Shown here: positions 36,061 through 44,843 of the stretch, piece by piece
How positions within the stretch are numbered: position 1 is the stretch's first letter
Layout: every line of letters starts with the position of its first letter
Assembly (NCBI GenBank): GCA_951813045.1
Contig: CATOTF010000002.1
Coordinates: 3,720,001 to 3,784,000, forward strand
From: an uncultured Rhizobiaceae bacterium
GTDB taxonomy: Bacteria; Pseudomonadota; Alphaproteobacteria; Rhizobiales; Rhizobiaceae
Reading direction: 5' to 3'
Length of the DNA stretch: 64,000 nucleotides
Notes under the pieces: generated by a model
The model's input: only the letters and a program-made list of their open reading frames with translations
Told to the model about the DNA's origin: nothing
Database searches by the model: none
Position numbers and translations under genes: made by a program

Positions 36061-36097
36061 CCCCGCAAAATTCGGAAAAAATCCGAAAAAAGCGGGG
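36061..36097 (-). terminator. Hairpin with T-run between dctP and dctQ
   Basis: On the minus strand CCCCGC pairs with GCGGGG, with an inner TTCGG/CCGAA stem, followed at once by TTTTT. It lies 10 bases after the dctP stop and within the operon. It would act as a partial terminator or 3' stabiliser, giving more periplasmic binding protein than permease. Confidence 0.75.
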
Positions 36098-36106
36098 TAA
36101 ATTCTA

Positions 36107-37141
36107 TTATTTCGAGTATTTTTTGATCAATCCCTGCGCTTCTGAGATCAATGCAGCACCATCAATTCCCCGGCCTTTCATGTCCTCAACCCATTCTTGA
36201 TAGATGGGCTGGGAAGCTTCACGCCACTTGGCGACCTCTTCATCGCTAAGGGTAATAATATTGTTTCCTGAAGCAACCGCCTTTTCACGGGCGGGTCCGT
36301 CTGCACCCGCCATGGTTGTTCCCGCAAATACTGAAAACTCTTCCCCGGAATTTTCATCAACCGCTTTTTTAAGATCATCCGGGAGGCTGTCATATTTTGC
36401 TTTGTTCATCGCCAGAACAAACGTCAGCGTATAAAGCGCTTTATTCGAAAACTCCGTATGGTTCTTAACAAGTTCCGGTACTTTTAGAGCGGTTGTTACT
36501 TCCCACGGAATGGTTGTTGCAGAAATCACGCCTTTGGACAGACCTTCAGGAACGGCAGGAACCGGCATTCCAACGGGAGTAGCCCCAAGCTTGGTCAAAA
36601 GCTTGTTCACCATGCGCGAACCGCCGCGAATTTTCACACCAGCAAGATCGGCCATGGACGCAACCGGCTCTTGCGAATGCACGAGACCGGGACCGTGAAC
36701 CCAGGTTCCAAGTATTTTCAGGTCTTTGAATTCCGTATCTTTCATGTGCTTATTGAACATCTGCCAATAGGCACGGGAGACCGCACCGGCATCCGTCATC
36801 ATGAAGGGAAGCTCAAAAACTTCCGTACGAGGAAAGCGGCCCGGCGTGTAACCAACAACCGTCCAGATGACATCGGCAACCCCATCAATAGCCTGATCCA
36901 TCAATTCCGGAGGCTTACCGCCCAATTGCATGGAAGGAAAATGGTTGACCTTGATGCGACCGCTGGAAGACTTCTCAACCTTGTCCGCCCAAACATCGAG
37001 AATCAGTTTTGGAACATTTGCCTGTGGTGGCAGGAATTGATGCATTTTCAACGTTACTTCTTGCGCAAACGCTCCAAAAGCAACAGTTGATGAGATAAGT
37101 GTTGCGGCCCCCAGGCCCAAAATTCTTCTCGTGAGTCTCAT
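36107..37141 (-). CDS. TRAP transporter solute-binding protein (DctP)
   Basis: 344 residues with a signal peptide (MRLTRRILGLGAATLISST, cleaved after AFAQE), so periplasmic. DctP/TAXI-type fold with the conserved MADLAGVKIRGGSRM and carboxylate-binding Arg in KIRGG, then VISATTIPWEV. First transport gene of the box operon, 42 bases after the broken thioesterase gene. The ligand is presumably benzoate by context. Confidence 0.9.
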   Translation of the reverse strand: MRLTRRILGLGAATLISSTVAFGAFAQEVTLKMHQFLPPQANVPKLILDVWADKVEKSSSGRIKVNHFPSMQLGGKPPELMDQAIDGVADVIWTVVGYTPGRFPRTEVFELPFMMTDAGAVSRAYWQMFNKHMKDTEFKDLKILGTWVHGPGLVHSQEPVASMADLAGVKIRGGSRMVNKLLTKLGATPVGMPVPAVPEGLSKGVISATTIPWEVTTALKVPELVKNHTEFSNKALYTLTFVLAMNKAKYDSLPDDLKKAVDENSGEEFSVFAGTTMAGADGPAREKAVASGNNIITLSDEEVAKWREASQPIYQEWVEDMKGRGIDGAALISEAQGLIKKYSK

Positions 37142-37183
37142 GGATAATTCCTTTAGTTTGAGATTCTTATGTCCAGATTGTCT

Positions 37184-37606
37184 TCATTCTATATAGGCGT
37201 AGCCGCAGGTTGAAGCCGACGCCAGTTTTTCTGACCCCATTTGTCGCGCTTCCACCATCACTGTGGCCATGCGCCGACCGTTTGACAATATGCTGGCGTC
37301 AATTTGCAATCCACCCCCAAACAAAGGGCGCATGAAGTGGGTGGTCATATCAATTGTTGTCATGAATCTTTGTGGGGAATTGTGGGCAAACAGGGTCAGA
37401 ACTCCAACGGTATCAGCAATACTGGCAAGCGCCTGACCACAAACGATATCACCGCTTCGCATCATGAACCGGTTTTCAGGCACGATAAATTGAACACCAT
37501 TATCAACAATGGATTGGGGTTGAATATCAAGCGATTAAATCATCGGGGCGAATACCTCCTTCAGCAACGCGTTCAACCCGTCAATATCCGATCCTTTGTT
37601 CGTCAT
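37184..37606 (-). pseudogene. PaaI-like hotdog thioesterase with in-frame TAA
   Basis: From ATG 37606 the frame reads MTNKGSDIDGLNALLKEVF, then APMI, then TAA at 37535-37537, and continues in frame SLDIQPQSIVDNGVQF and VPENRFMMRSGDIVCGQALA to a TAG. The second part has hotdog thioesterase features (SGDIVCGQALASIADTVG) and the total of 140 codons is the normal family length. Without the leader only a GTG at 37483 could restart, giving 99 residues and losing the first strand. CAA to TAA would explain the stop. In box operons such enzymes probably rescue CoA from stalled thioesters. Confidence 0.72.
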
Positions 37607-37704
37607 CACCGATCCCATTCACCCATTGTCTTTTGCCTTACCTTAGGGTTTCAATTGCCTCAAGCCAAACGGTCTTTGTCATGAATAATCGGAAAATCCC
37701 ATAA

Positions 37705-38916
37705 ATGCCGCTTCCCCAATCAGTTTGCGATTTCGATCTAAATGAATTGGACAGCGCGTTCCTGGAAGACCCCTATCCGTCACTGAAGCTGCTCCTAGAA
37801 AATGACCCGATTCATTGGAACAAGGATGGCACCGTCTATCTCACACGATATGACGACGTTAAGAAGGTCTATCAGGATCGTTCCATGGCATCGGATAAAT
37901 CCGAGGCCTTCTCGGAGAAATTCGGCGACGGGCCGCTTTATACCCACCACACAACGAGTCTCGTCTTTAACGACCCGCCTTACCACACGACTGTTCGCAA
38001 GCTTCTTGCGAGCGCCTTCACCCCTCGCAAACTAGCGGAACTCGAGCCGTTGATTGGCAAGACGGTGGATCATCTGCTGGATAATCTTGAAGGGGTTGGG
38101 GACGTGGATTTCGTATCGGCTTTTGCCATGCGCCTGCCGACCGAAGTTATCTCCTTCATGCTCGGTATTCCCGATGAATACCGGTCAAAACTACGGGGGT
38201 TCTCGCTCGCCATTTTGGGCGCGCTGGACCCGGCCATATCGAATGAACGTCGTGAGTCAGGTAATGCGGCGGTTACCGAGTTCGGTGCCCTGCTCAATGA
38301 TCTGATCAACCACAGGCGGGAGAACCCGGAAGGGGCGGGTCAGGGCGAAGTCCTTGAAGCGCTGATCTTTGGTGAGTTCGAAGGGCGCAGACTGACACAG
38401 GAAGAACTCATTCAAAACTGTATTTTCCTGCTCAACGCCGGGCATGAAACGACAACAAGCCTGATGGCCAATGGGGTCGGGATGTTATTGGACGCGCCAG
38501 ACCAGTTCCGGCTTCTGGTAGAAAACCCCGATTTGATTCCAAACGCCGTTGAAGAGATTTTGCGTTACGAAAGCCCGTTGCAGATCGGCAACCGGCTGGC
38601 GACGAAAGATATCGAATTAAGCACCGGCACAATTCCCGCTGGCACTTATATTCACACGTCCATTGCCGGGGCCAATCGCGACCCAACGATTTTTGAGAAC
38701 CCGCAACAAGTCGATATAACCCGCTCTCCCAACCCCCATATCGCATTCATTACCGGAACCCACGTGTGTCTGGGGGCGACCCTGTCCCGTTATGAAGGCC
38801 GTATTGCATTTGGCCGACTGGTCAAACGGTTTCCAAACATGCAACCTGCCGGTGCGCCCGAACGCATGCCCCTGGCACGGTTTCGCGGCTATAACCGCCT
38901 TCCCGTGCGCCTTTAA
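37705..38916 (+). CDS. Cytochrome P450
   Basis: Soluble bacterial P450, 403 residues. The I-helix is NAGHETTTSL with the O2-activating Thr; the ExxR motif is in EEILRYES; the haem-binding loop is FITGTHVCLG with the Cys ligand. No ferredoxin or reductase gene adjoins it, so it must borrow electrons. It diverges from the box operon across about 100 bases, which may hold both promoters. Substrate unknown; an aromatic or fatty acid is plausible from context. Confidence 0.92.
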   Translation: MPLPQSVCDFDLNELDSAFLEDPYPSLKLLLENDPIHWNKDGTVYLTRYDDVKKVYQDRSMASDKSEAFSEKFGDGPLYTHHTTSLVFNDPPYHTTVRKLLASAFTPRKLAELEPLIGKTVDHLLDNLEGVGDVDFVSAFAMRLPTEVISFMLGIPDEYRSKLRGFSLAILGALDPAISNERRESGNAAVTEFGALLNDLINHRRENPEGAGQGEVLEALIFGEFEGRRLTQEELIQNCIFLLNAGHETTTSLMANGVGMLLDAPDQFRLLVENPDLIPNAVEEILRYESPLQIGNRLATKDIELSTGTIPAGTYIHTSIAGANRDPTIFENPQQVDITRSPNPHIAFITGTHVCLGATLSRYEGRIAFGRLVKRFPNMQPAGAPERMPLARFRGYNRLPVRL

Positions 38917-38931
38917 ACAAGAAAGAAATTT

Positions 38932-39558
38932 ATGACCAAAATTGAACATATCGTCTTTGATGTCGGCCAGGTGCTGCTGCATTGGGATGCTGATCTGATT
39001 TACACAGACCTGATACCGGATACGGTTGAACGGTCCGATTTTCTAACCAATGTGTGCAGCAGCGCGTGGAATGTGGAACAGGATCGTGGGCGCGACTGGA
39101 CGGTTGCGGAAGATGAACTTATCGCAGAGTTTCCCGATAAAGCTGAACTCATTAGAGCATTCCGCCCAAACTGGCACCGCAGCGTGCCTTATGCCCACAC
39201 GGAAGTCGCCGCGATCATGGATGGCCTGATCGAGAGCGGCTATGATGTCACAATTCTTTCCAACTTCAATCAACACACATATGTAGAAGCGATGGGGAAA
39301 TATCCCTTTCTTGATCACCCAAGAGGGGCAACGGTCTCCGGTGATATAGGGTTGATCAAACCCGATCAGGCGATCTACAGTCATCACACTCGCGAATTCG
39401 ACCTTGCCCCGGAAAAAACCCTGTTTCTGGATGATTCAGCTGCCAATATTGAAGGGGCCCGTGCCTTTGGCTGGCATGCAGTTCAGTTTTTTGGAAAAGA
39501 CGGCCGGTCGAGATTATCACAAATATTGTCGGAAGCGGGAATAACGTTGGACAATTGA
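38932..39558 (+). CDS. HAD-superfamily phosphatase, YihX-like
   Basis: 208 residues. HAD motif I is VFDVGQVLLHWD, where the usual second Asp is Gly, as in the YihX/FDxGxV group. Motif II is TILSNFN, motif III Lys is in LIKPDQAIY, and motif IV is LFLDDSAANIEGA. It starts 15 bases after the P450 stop, so they are probably co-transcribed. Likely dephosphorylates a small sugar or metabolite phosphate. Confidence 0.85.
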   Translation: MTKIEHIVFDVGQVLLHWDADLIYTDLIPDTVERSDFLTNVCSSAWNVEQDRGRDWTVAEDELIAEFPDKAELIRAFRPNWHRSVPYAHTEVAAIMDGLIESGYDVTILSNFNQHTYVEAMGKYPFLDHPRGATVSGDIGLIKPDQAIYSHHTREFDLAPEKTLFLDDSAANIEGARAFGWHAVQFFGKDGRSRLSQILSEAGITLDN

Positions 39559-39634
39559 CAAATTTAGGGTTTGATATTCTCCCTGTAGGGAAAATTAATA
39601 TCGACCGCGAGTTTTAAATCAGGACGAAAATTGT

Positions 39635-40495
39635 ATGAAATATCACAGCCCCAAAAGTTTTGAGGACGCCGCTGCAATTGCGCAAAATGCGGATGGAATT
39701 ACCCGCTATTTAGCCGGCGGGACAGACGTTCTGGTACAGTTACGCGCCGATGTTGTCACCCCTGACGACCTTATCGACATCAAGAAGATTGACGGTGTTC
39801 ACGATATTACCGAGACCGGCGACGGCTGGACAATTGGTGTCGCTGTATCAGGTGCTGAAATGTCTGAACATCCAGCCCTTGGTATGGAATGGCCCGGCAT
39901 TGTTGAAGCAATGGATCTCATAGGCTCTCAGCAAATTCAGGGTCGCGCGACCCTGGTGGGTAACCTGTGCAACGGCTCCCCGGCGGCGGACAGTGTACCG
40001 GCGCTGGTTGCCGCTGGCGCAAGCGTAACACTCACGAGAACAGGTGGCACGCGAACAGTCGCGGTCGAAGATGTTCCAACAGGCCCCGGACGTACCAGCC
40101 TTGAAAAAGACGAGGTGGTGAGCGCGGTCAATATTCCAAAACAGGTGGAAAATGGCGGTGACGCCTATCTGCGGTTTATCCCACGCACTGAAATGGATAT
40201 CGCTGTGGTGGGCTGCGGTGTAAATCTACGGCTGGATGGAGATACAATAACCGAAGCACGGGTTTCGCTCGGTGCGGTTGCACCCACGGTTCTGCTTGTT
40301 GAAGAAGCGGCAAAGGCGATCATCGGAACAACATTGGACGGTGGTGCCCTTGAAGCACTGGCAAGTGCTGCGTCTACCGCCTGCAACCCGATTGATGACA
40401 AACGGGGCACGATAAAATTCCGCACCCATGTTGCCGGTGTACTGGCAAAACGCGCGGCAAAAATAGCCTATGACCGAGCAAAGGGCGTAAAATGA
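39635..40495 (+). CDS. Molybdenum hydroxylase FAD subunit (CoxM/CutM type)
   Basis: 286 residues. FAD-binding motifs AGGTDVLVQLR near residue 27 and TLVGNLCNGSPAAD near 105 are present. At this length it lacks the extra Fe-S insert found in the beta subunit of 4-hydroxybenzoyl-CoA reductase. It carries electrons from the 2Fe-2S subunit to an acceptor. Its stop overlaps the next start (ATGA), so the three subunits are translated together. Confidence 0.9.
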   Translation: MKYHSPKSFEDAAAIAQNADGITRYLAGGTDVLVQLRADVVTPDDLIDIKKIDGVHDITETGDGWTIGVAVSGAEMSEHPALGMEWPGIVEAMDLIGSQQIQGRATLVGNLCNGSPAADSVPALVAAGASVTLTRTGGTRTVAVEDVPTGPGRTSLEKDEVVSAVNIPKQVENGGDAYLRFIPRTEMDIAVVGCGVNLRLDGDTITEARVSLGAVAPTVLLVEEAAKAIIGTTLDGGALEALASAASTACNPIDDKRGTIKFRTHVAGVLAKRAAKIAYDRAKGVK

Positions 40496-40971
40496 GCAAG
40501 ATACATGTAACAACAACCGTCAACGGGGACGAAACAGAGTTTCTGTGTGACCCGCGCGAAACACTGCTGGACGTCCTGCGGGACCGTCTCTCACTCACCG
40601 GGGCAAAAGAGGGCTGCGGCACCGGCGACTGTGGTGCATGCTCTGTCACTTTGGACGGTCGTCTCGTCTGTTCCTGTCTGGTTCTGGGGGCGGAAGCCGA
40701 GGGAAAATCCATCGGCACCGTTGAGGGTATCGCGCAAGGGGAGGAGCTTGATCCTCTCCAGGAAAAATTCATTGAATATGCGGCCTTGCAATGTGGGATT
40801 TGTACGCCGGGAATTCTGGTGGCGACAAAATCACTGCTCGAAAAAAATCCGGACCCGAGCGAAACGGAAATCCGTTACTGGCTGGCGGGCAACCTTTGCC
40901 GCTGCACCGGTTATGACAAGATCATCCGTGCTGTCATGGATACAGCCGCCGATTTGAGAAAGGCCTCCTGA
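40492..40971 (+). CDS. Molybdenum hydroxylase 2Fe-2S subunit (CoxS type)
   Basis: 159 residues with two [2Fe-2S] clusters. The plant-type cluster is GCGTGDCGACSVTLDG plus CSC, and the second is QCGICTPGILVAT with CRCTGYDKI. It links the molybdenum site to FAD. The stop TGA shares its last base with the next ATG (TGATG). Confidence 0.93.
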   Translation: MSKIHVTTTVNGDETEFLCDPRETLLDVLRDRLSLTGAKEGCGTGDCGACSVTLDGRLVCSCLVLGAEAEGKSIGTVEGIAQGEELDPLQEKFIEYAALQCGICTPGILVATKSLLEKNPDPSETEIRYWLAGNLCRCTGYDKIIRAVMDTAADLRKAS

Positions 40972-43220
40972 TGTCTGAAAACGATGTGAAAACAAACGGA
41001 TTTAAAGTTGTCGGAACACGGCCAAACCGTCCCGATGGGACCGACAAAGTTACGGGCCGCGCAAAGTTTGGGGCCGATATGGCAGCCCCCGGCATGCTCC
41101 ACGCTGCCATCGTCCGCTCACCACACGCCCATGCCAAAATAATCAAAATCGATACGTCAAAAGCCGAAGCGCTCGCCGATGTGAAAGCCGTTATGACGCG
41201 CGCGGATTTCGCCGACGGATTGACCGGTGGCGATTGGGATGTGCTTGAAAATATTATGGCCGGGGAAAAAACCCTTTATGATGGCCATGCCGTTGCAGCG
41301 GTTGCGGCAACATCACCCTTAGCTGCGCGTGATGCCGCCAAACTCATCGACGTGACCTATGAAGTTCTCCCCCACGTCACCGACGTCGATAAGGCGATGG
41401 TAACAGACGCACCCATTATCCGCGCCGGTACGGCTGACGCATCCGTTCCAGAAGGGCTTCATCCAAATGTCGTGCGCTATCACGAAAGCGGCCACGGGGA
41501 TGTTGAACAGGGCTTTGCGGACGCAGATCTGATTATCGAGGATAGTTTTAAAACCGAGGCGACCCATCAGGGTTACATCGAGCCTCACGCCTGTCTTGCC
41601 CAAATGGGAAATGATGGCCGTGCTGAACTCTGGTGCTGCACACAAGGGCATTTCAATGTTCAGAAAATCTGCGCCAAGGTAACCGGGACGGACGCCAGCC
41701 AGATTCGCGTCACAGCGTCCGAAATCGGCGGCGGTTTTGGCGGTAAAACAGCCGTCTTTATCGAACCGGTCGCTCTTATTTTGTCGCGCAAATCCAACCG
41801 CCCGGTCAAACTGGTGATGAGCCGTGCGGAAGTATTCCGCGCCACCGGCCCTACAGCATCGACATCGATGGACATCAAAATCGGCATGACCAAGACCGGT
41901 AAAATTACCGCCGGTCAAGGCGTATTCCGCCTGCAAGGGGGTGCATTTCCCGGCGCGCCGTCTGACCTGACCGCCATGTGCGCCTTTGCGCCCTATGCTC
42001 TCGAAAACGTTCATCAGGTTGGATATGACGTCATGTCGAACCGACCAAAACAAGCGGCCTATCGTGCGCCGGGTTCCCCCATGGCGGCATTTGCGGTTGA
42101 ATCCGTTATCGATGAACTGTGCAATAAATTAGGCCTCGACCCGATCGAAGTGCGGCTGATGAATGCATCAAAGCAAGGCACCAAAGCTTCCTTTGGACCG
42201 AAGTTTGACCGCATCGGCCTGGTCGAAACTCTGGAAGCCGCTAAATCCCACGCCCATTACGCAGCACCTCTTGGGGAAGGCGAAGGGCGGGGCATTTCCT
42301 GCGGCTTCTGGTTTAATCACGGGGGCGAAACGGCCGTTTCCCTTGCTTTGTCGGAAGACGGTACAGCCGCCCTTTCCGTTGGTACGCCGGACATCGGCGG
42401 TAGCCGCGCATCCATGTGCCAAATGGCAGCCGAAGAACTTGGAATCCCTTACGATAAAATCCGCACCACCATCGCCGATACGGCAACACTGGGTTACAAT
42501 GAAGTCAGCCACGGCTCTCGCGTAACCTACGCCAGCGGACTCGCGACCATCAAGGCTGCCCGTGATGCGGTCGATAAATTATGTGGCCGTGCTGCCGCCA
42601 AATGGGGCATCGACCGGGACGCCGTTTTCTGGGAAGACGGTTGTGCCAAACCATCCGGCCCCAATGCCGGTGATTTTGACCCTATTCCGCTGGCGCAACT
42701 GACCGCCAGAATGGGAGCCACCGGCGGGCCGATTGTCGGCCATTTTGAAGCCACTCCGGAGGGGGCCGGCGTCAGTTTCGCCACTCATATTGTTGACGCA
42801 AAAGTCGATAAGGAAACCGGCCAAACTAGTGTTGTGCGCTATACGGTTGTGCAGGACGCGGGCAAGGCCATCCACCCGTCCTATGTGGAAGGGCAGTTCC
42901 AGGGCGGGGCCGCGCAAGGTATCGGCTGGGCCCTGAATGAAGAATATATCTACGGGGAAGACGGACGTCTGCAGAATTCAAACTTCCTGGATTACCGCAT
43001 CCCGGTCGCGTCGGACCTGCCGATGATCGATACCGTCATCGTGGAAGTTCCCAATCCCGGCCATCCTTATGGTGTGCGCGGGGTTGGCGAAACGTCGATC
43101 TGCCCACCGCTCGCGGCAATCGCCAATGCTGTATCGGGCGCAGCCGGTGTTCGCCTCACGCAACTGCCCATGTCACCGCCGCGCATTCTCGAAGCGCTGG
43201 ATCAGCAGGCAAGTGGGTAA
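40971..43220 (+). CDS. Molybdenum hydroxylase catalytic subunit (CoxL/XdhB type)
   Basis: 749 residues of the xanthine-dehydrogenase/aldehyde-oxidase family. Molybdopterin motifs include EIGGGFGGKTAVFIEP, the active-site loop AAYRAPGSPMAAFAVES, and the catalytic Glu in GVRGVGETSICPP. The loop is not the CSFR type of true CO dehydrogenase, so CO is not the substrate; a heterocycle, aldehyde or aryl-CoA is likelier. 4-hydroxybenzoyl-CoA would suit the neighbouring box genes but the FAD subunit argues against it. Confidence 0.9.
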   Translation: MSENDVKTNGFKVVGTRPNRPDGTDKVTGRAKFGADMAAPGMLHAAIVRSPHAHAKIIKIDTSKAEALADVKAVMTRADFADGLTGGDWDVLENIMAGEKTLYDGHAVAAVAATSPLAARDAAKLIDVTYEVLPHVTDVDKAMVTDAPIIRAGTADASVPEGLHPNVVRYHESGHGDVEQGFADADLIIEDSFKTEATHQGYIEPHACLAQMGNDGRAELWCCTQGHFNVQKICAKVTGTDASQIRVTASEIGGGFGGKTAVFIEPVALILSRKSNRPVKLVMSRAEVFRATGPTASTSMDIKIGMTKTGKITAGQGVFRLQGGAFPGAPSDLTAMCAFAPYALENVHQVGYDVMSNRPKQAAYRAPGSPMAAFAVESVIDELCNKLGLDPIEVRLMNASKQGTKASFGPKFDRIGLVETLEAAKSHAHYAAPLGEGEGRGISCGFWFNHGGETAVSLALSEDGTAALSVGTPDIGGSRASMCQMAAEELGIPYDKIRTTIADTATLGYNEVSHGSRVTYASGLATIKAARDAVDKLCGRAAAKWGIDRDAVFWEDGCAKPSGPNAGDFDPIPLAQLTARMGATGGPIVGHFEATPEGAGVSFATHIVDAKVDKETGQTSVVRYTVVQDAGKAIHPSYVEGQFQGGAAQGIGWALNEEYIYGEDGRLQNSNFLDYRIPVASDLPMIDTVIVEVPNPGHPYGVRGVGETSICPPLAAIANAVSGAAGVRLTQLPMSPPRILEALDQQASG

Positions 43221-43225
43221 CATAA

Positions 43226-43471
43226 GTGGTTGAGGTCAATCTCTGGCTGGGCCTGCGCACATTCACGGGCGGTAAGGACAAGGTTGAGATCGATGCTAAA
43301 AACATCGGCGAGCTTTTAAAAGGCCTCGCCGATGCCTACCCTGCCTTAAGTCCCATTATTGAGGCGGGCGTATCCGTCGCGGTAGACGGCAGGCTGATCT
43401 TCAATGATCTGACCGAACCGATCTATCCAGAGAGTGAAATATACCTGTTGCAACAGCTTAAGGGCGGTTAG
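43226..43471 (+). CDS. MoaD/ThiS-like ubiquitin-fold protein
   Basis: 81 residues, GTG start 5 bases after the Mo-hydroxylase stop. Beta-grasp fold pattern (VEVNLWLGLRTFTG, VSVAVDGRLIFND, YLLQQLKGG) ending in the Gly-Gly used as a thiocarboxylate sulfur carrier. A dedicated MoaD-type protein in the operon suggests supply of sulfur for molybdopterin or for the terminal sulfido ligand of this enzyme. It converges on the antiporter gene 8 bases away. Confidence 0.75.
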   Translation: MVEVNLWLGLRTFTGGKDKVEIDAKNIGELLKGLADAYPALSPIIEAGVSVAVDGRLIFNDLTEPIYPESEIYLLQQLKGG

Positions 43472-43479
43472 TTATCCGC

Positions 43480-44688
43480 TCAATCGCGTCCGATACGATT
43501 GGCCAAAGGTGTCGCCGAGAACCCGTGCAGCAGAATTGACAGAAACACCGTCATGGAGACGCAGGCCAGGAGTTCCGCCTCCCCCGGCAAGTCGAATTCA
43601 TCAACGACAATCAATGTAAACAGGATGGACGCGAGGCCTCTTGGGCCGAACCAACCCAAAAAAAGTTTTTCTTTGAGCTTCAATCCGGTTCCCGCCAGCG
43701 ACAGATAGATCGGTACAATCCGAATCACTGTAAGAAACGCAACCGCGACCAGAACAGGGATAAACGAAACATGTTCCAGCCCGGCTGGCAGCAGCAGGGC
43801 ACCAAACATGAAGAACGCAGCCATCGTTAAAAGCTGGCCGTTTCCTTCCATAAATTCACTGATAAAATGAAGGTCGTGTTTATAGCTGTTGCCGAAAACC
43901 GCGCCGGCAACAAACGCCGCAATAAAGCCATTCCCCCCGATAATCTCCGCCCCCAGAAAAGCGGCAAACGCGGTGGTGAGAAAGACAACGCCCTGAGCGC
44001 TTTCCAAAATCCAGTCACGATCCTGCACCAGGTCCAGCGCTTTTGCGATACTCCAGCCGATGGTGATACCAACTAACGGCCCAAGAACAATCTGCAGAAC
44101 CGCTTTCATCGGCAGGCCCATAATTCCCTGATCATCGATGGCCTGTGTGGATAATATCGCGCCGAGCAAAACAAACGGGAGAACAAGACCATCGTTCAAC
44201 CCGCTTTCAACATTGATGGTTTGGGAAAGTTTTGCCGGGACATTGGGGCTGGAAACCACCGTCTGCCCGAGCGCCGCATCCGTTGGCGTCAGCAATGCCG
44301 TTGTCAGCAATGGCATGGCAAAACCAATTGAAGAATTCAGCCAGTAAACGACAAATGTTCCAAAGGCGATCGAAAGGGGCATGCCGATGATCAGCATGCG
44401 CAGCGGCAGTTGAAAATTCTGCCTAAGGCGCGAAAACCGCACGTGGCTTGCATCTGCAAACAGAATTATAATCAGCGTGATTTCAGCAATTAAACGGCTT
44501 GACCCGCTTAATAGTTCTGCTGGAGCAAGCGTCCGCAAGGGTTCTGACGCGGCAAACCCAAGCCCGGTAAAAATAATTGGCAATGTCAAGATGGTCCGAC
44601 CAACCGCTTTGGTCAGCAGCGAATAGACGATGACGCAGGCAATCAGGCCAAACAGGATAACTTCAAAATATAGGGCGTGATCTTCCAA
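43480..44688 (-). CDS. Cation/proton antiporter, CPA1 (NhaP-like) family
   Basis: 402 residues with about 12 membrane helices. Family segments are LLTPTDAALGQTVVSS, VESGLNDGLVLPFVLLGA (the ND pair of the ion site) and LGWFGPRGLASILFTLIV. Exchanges Na+ or K+ for H+ across the inner membrane. It has no cytosolic regulatory domain and stands alone between convergent and divergent neighbours. Confidence 0.9.
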   Translation of the reverse strand: MEDHALYFEVILFGLIACVIVYSLLTKAVGRTILTLPIIFTGLGFAASEPLRTLAPAELLSGSSRLIAEITLIIILFADASHVRFSRLRQNFQLPLRMLIIGMPLSIAFGTFVVYWLNSSIGFAMPLLTTALLTPTDAALGQTVVSSPNVPAKLSQTINVESGLNDGLVLPFVLLGAILSTQAIDDQGIMGLPMKAVLQIVLGPLVGITIGWSIAKALDLVQDRDWILESAQGVVFLTTAFAAFLGAEIIGGNGFIAAFVAGAVFGNSYKHDLHFISEFMEGNGQLLTMAAFFMFGALLLPAGLEHVSFIPVLVAVAFLTVIRIVPIYLSLAGTGLKLKEKLFLGWFGPRGLASILFTLIVVDEFDLPGEAELLACVSMTVFLSILLHGFSATPLANRIGRD

Positions 44689-44843
44689 ACGTTCTTCCCG
44701 TCCCTTTATCCATGCTCATGGTGCCAGAAACTTCAATCTCACGAACCAGAATACCGGGCTGATGTATCTGAACCGGTAAACTGTTACACATCATCGCACA
44801 GGGGGCGGTAAACTGGTATGAATAAAACGGGAGGGCGTTCAAA

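Noticed and set aside
23598-37537. Reassignment of TAA as a glutamine codon, suggested by two in-frame TAAs
   Set aside because: Several intact genes end at TAA at the expected place (for example the P450 at 38914-38916 and the DAO protein at 46068-46070), so TAA is a normal stop here.
41319-42053. A 244-codon open frame antisense to the molybdenum hydroxylase subunit
   Set aside because: It lies wholly inside a strongly supported gene and has no recognisable motif; a shadow of biased codon use.
40971-43220. Assignment as CO dehydrogenase or as 4-hydroxybenzoyl-CoA reductase
   Set aside because: The active-site loop reads AAYRAPGSP, not the CSFR form of CO dehydrogenase, and the FAD subunit is too short to hold the extra Fe-S insert of 4-hydroxybenzoyl-CoA reductase.
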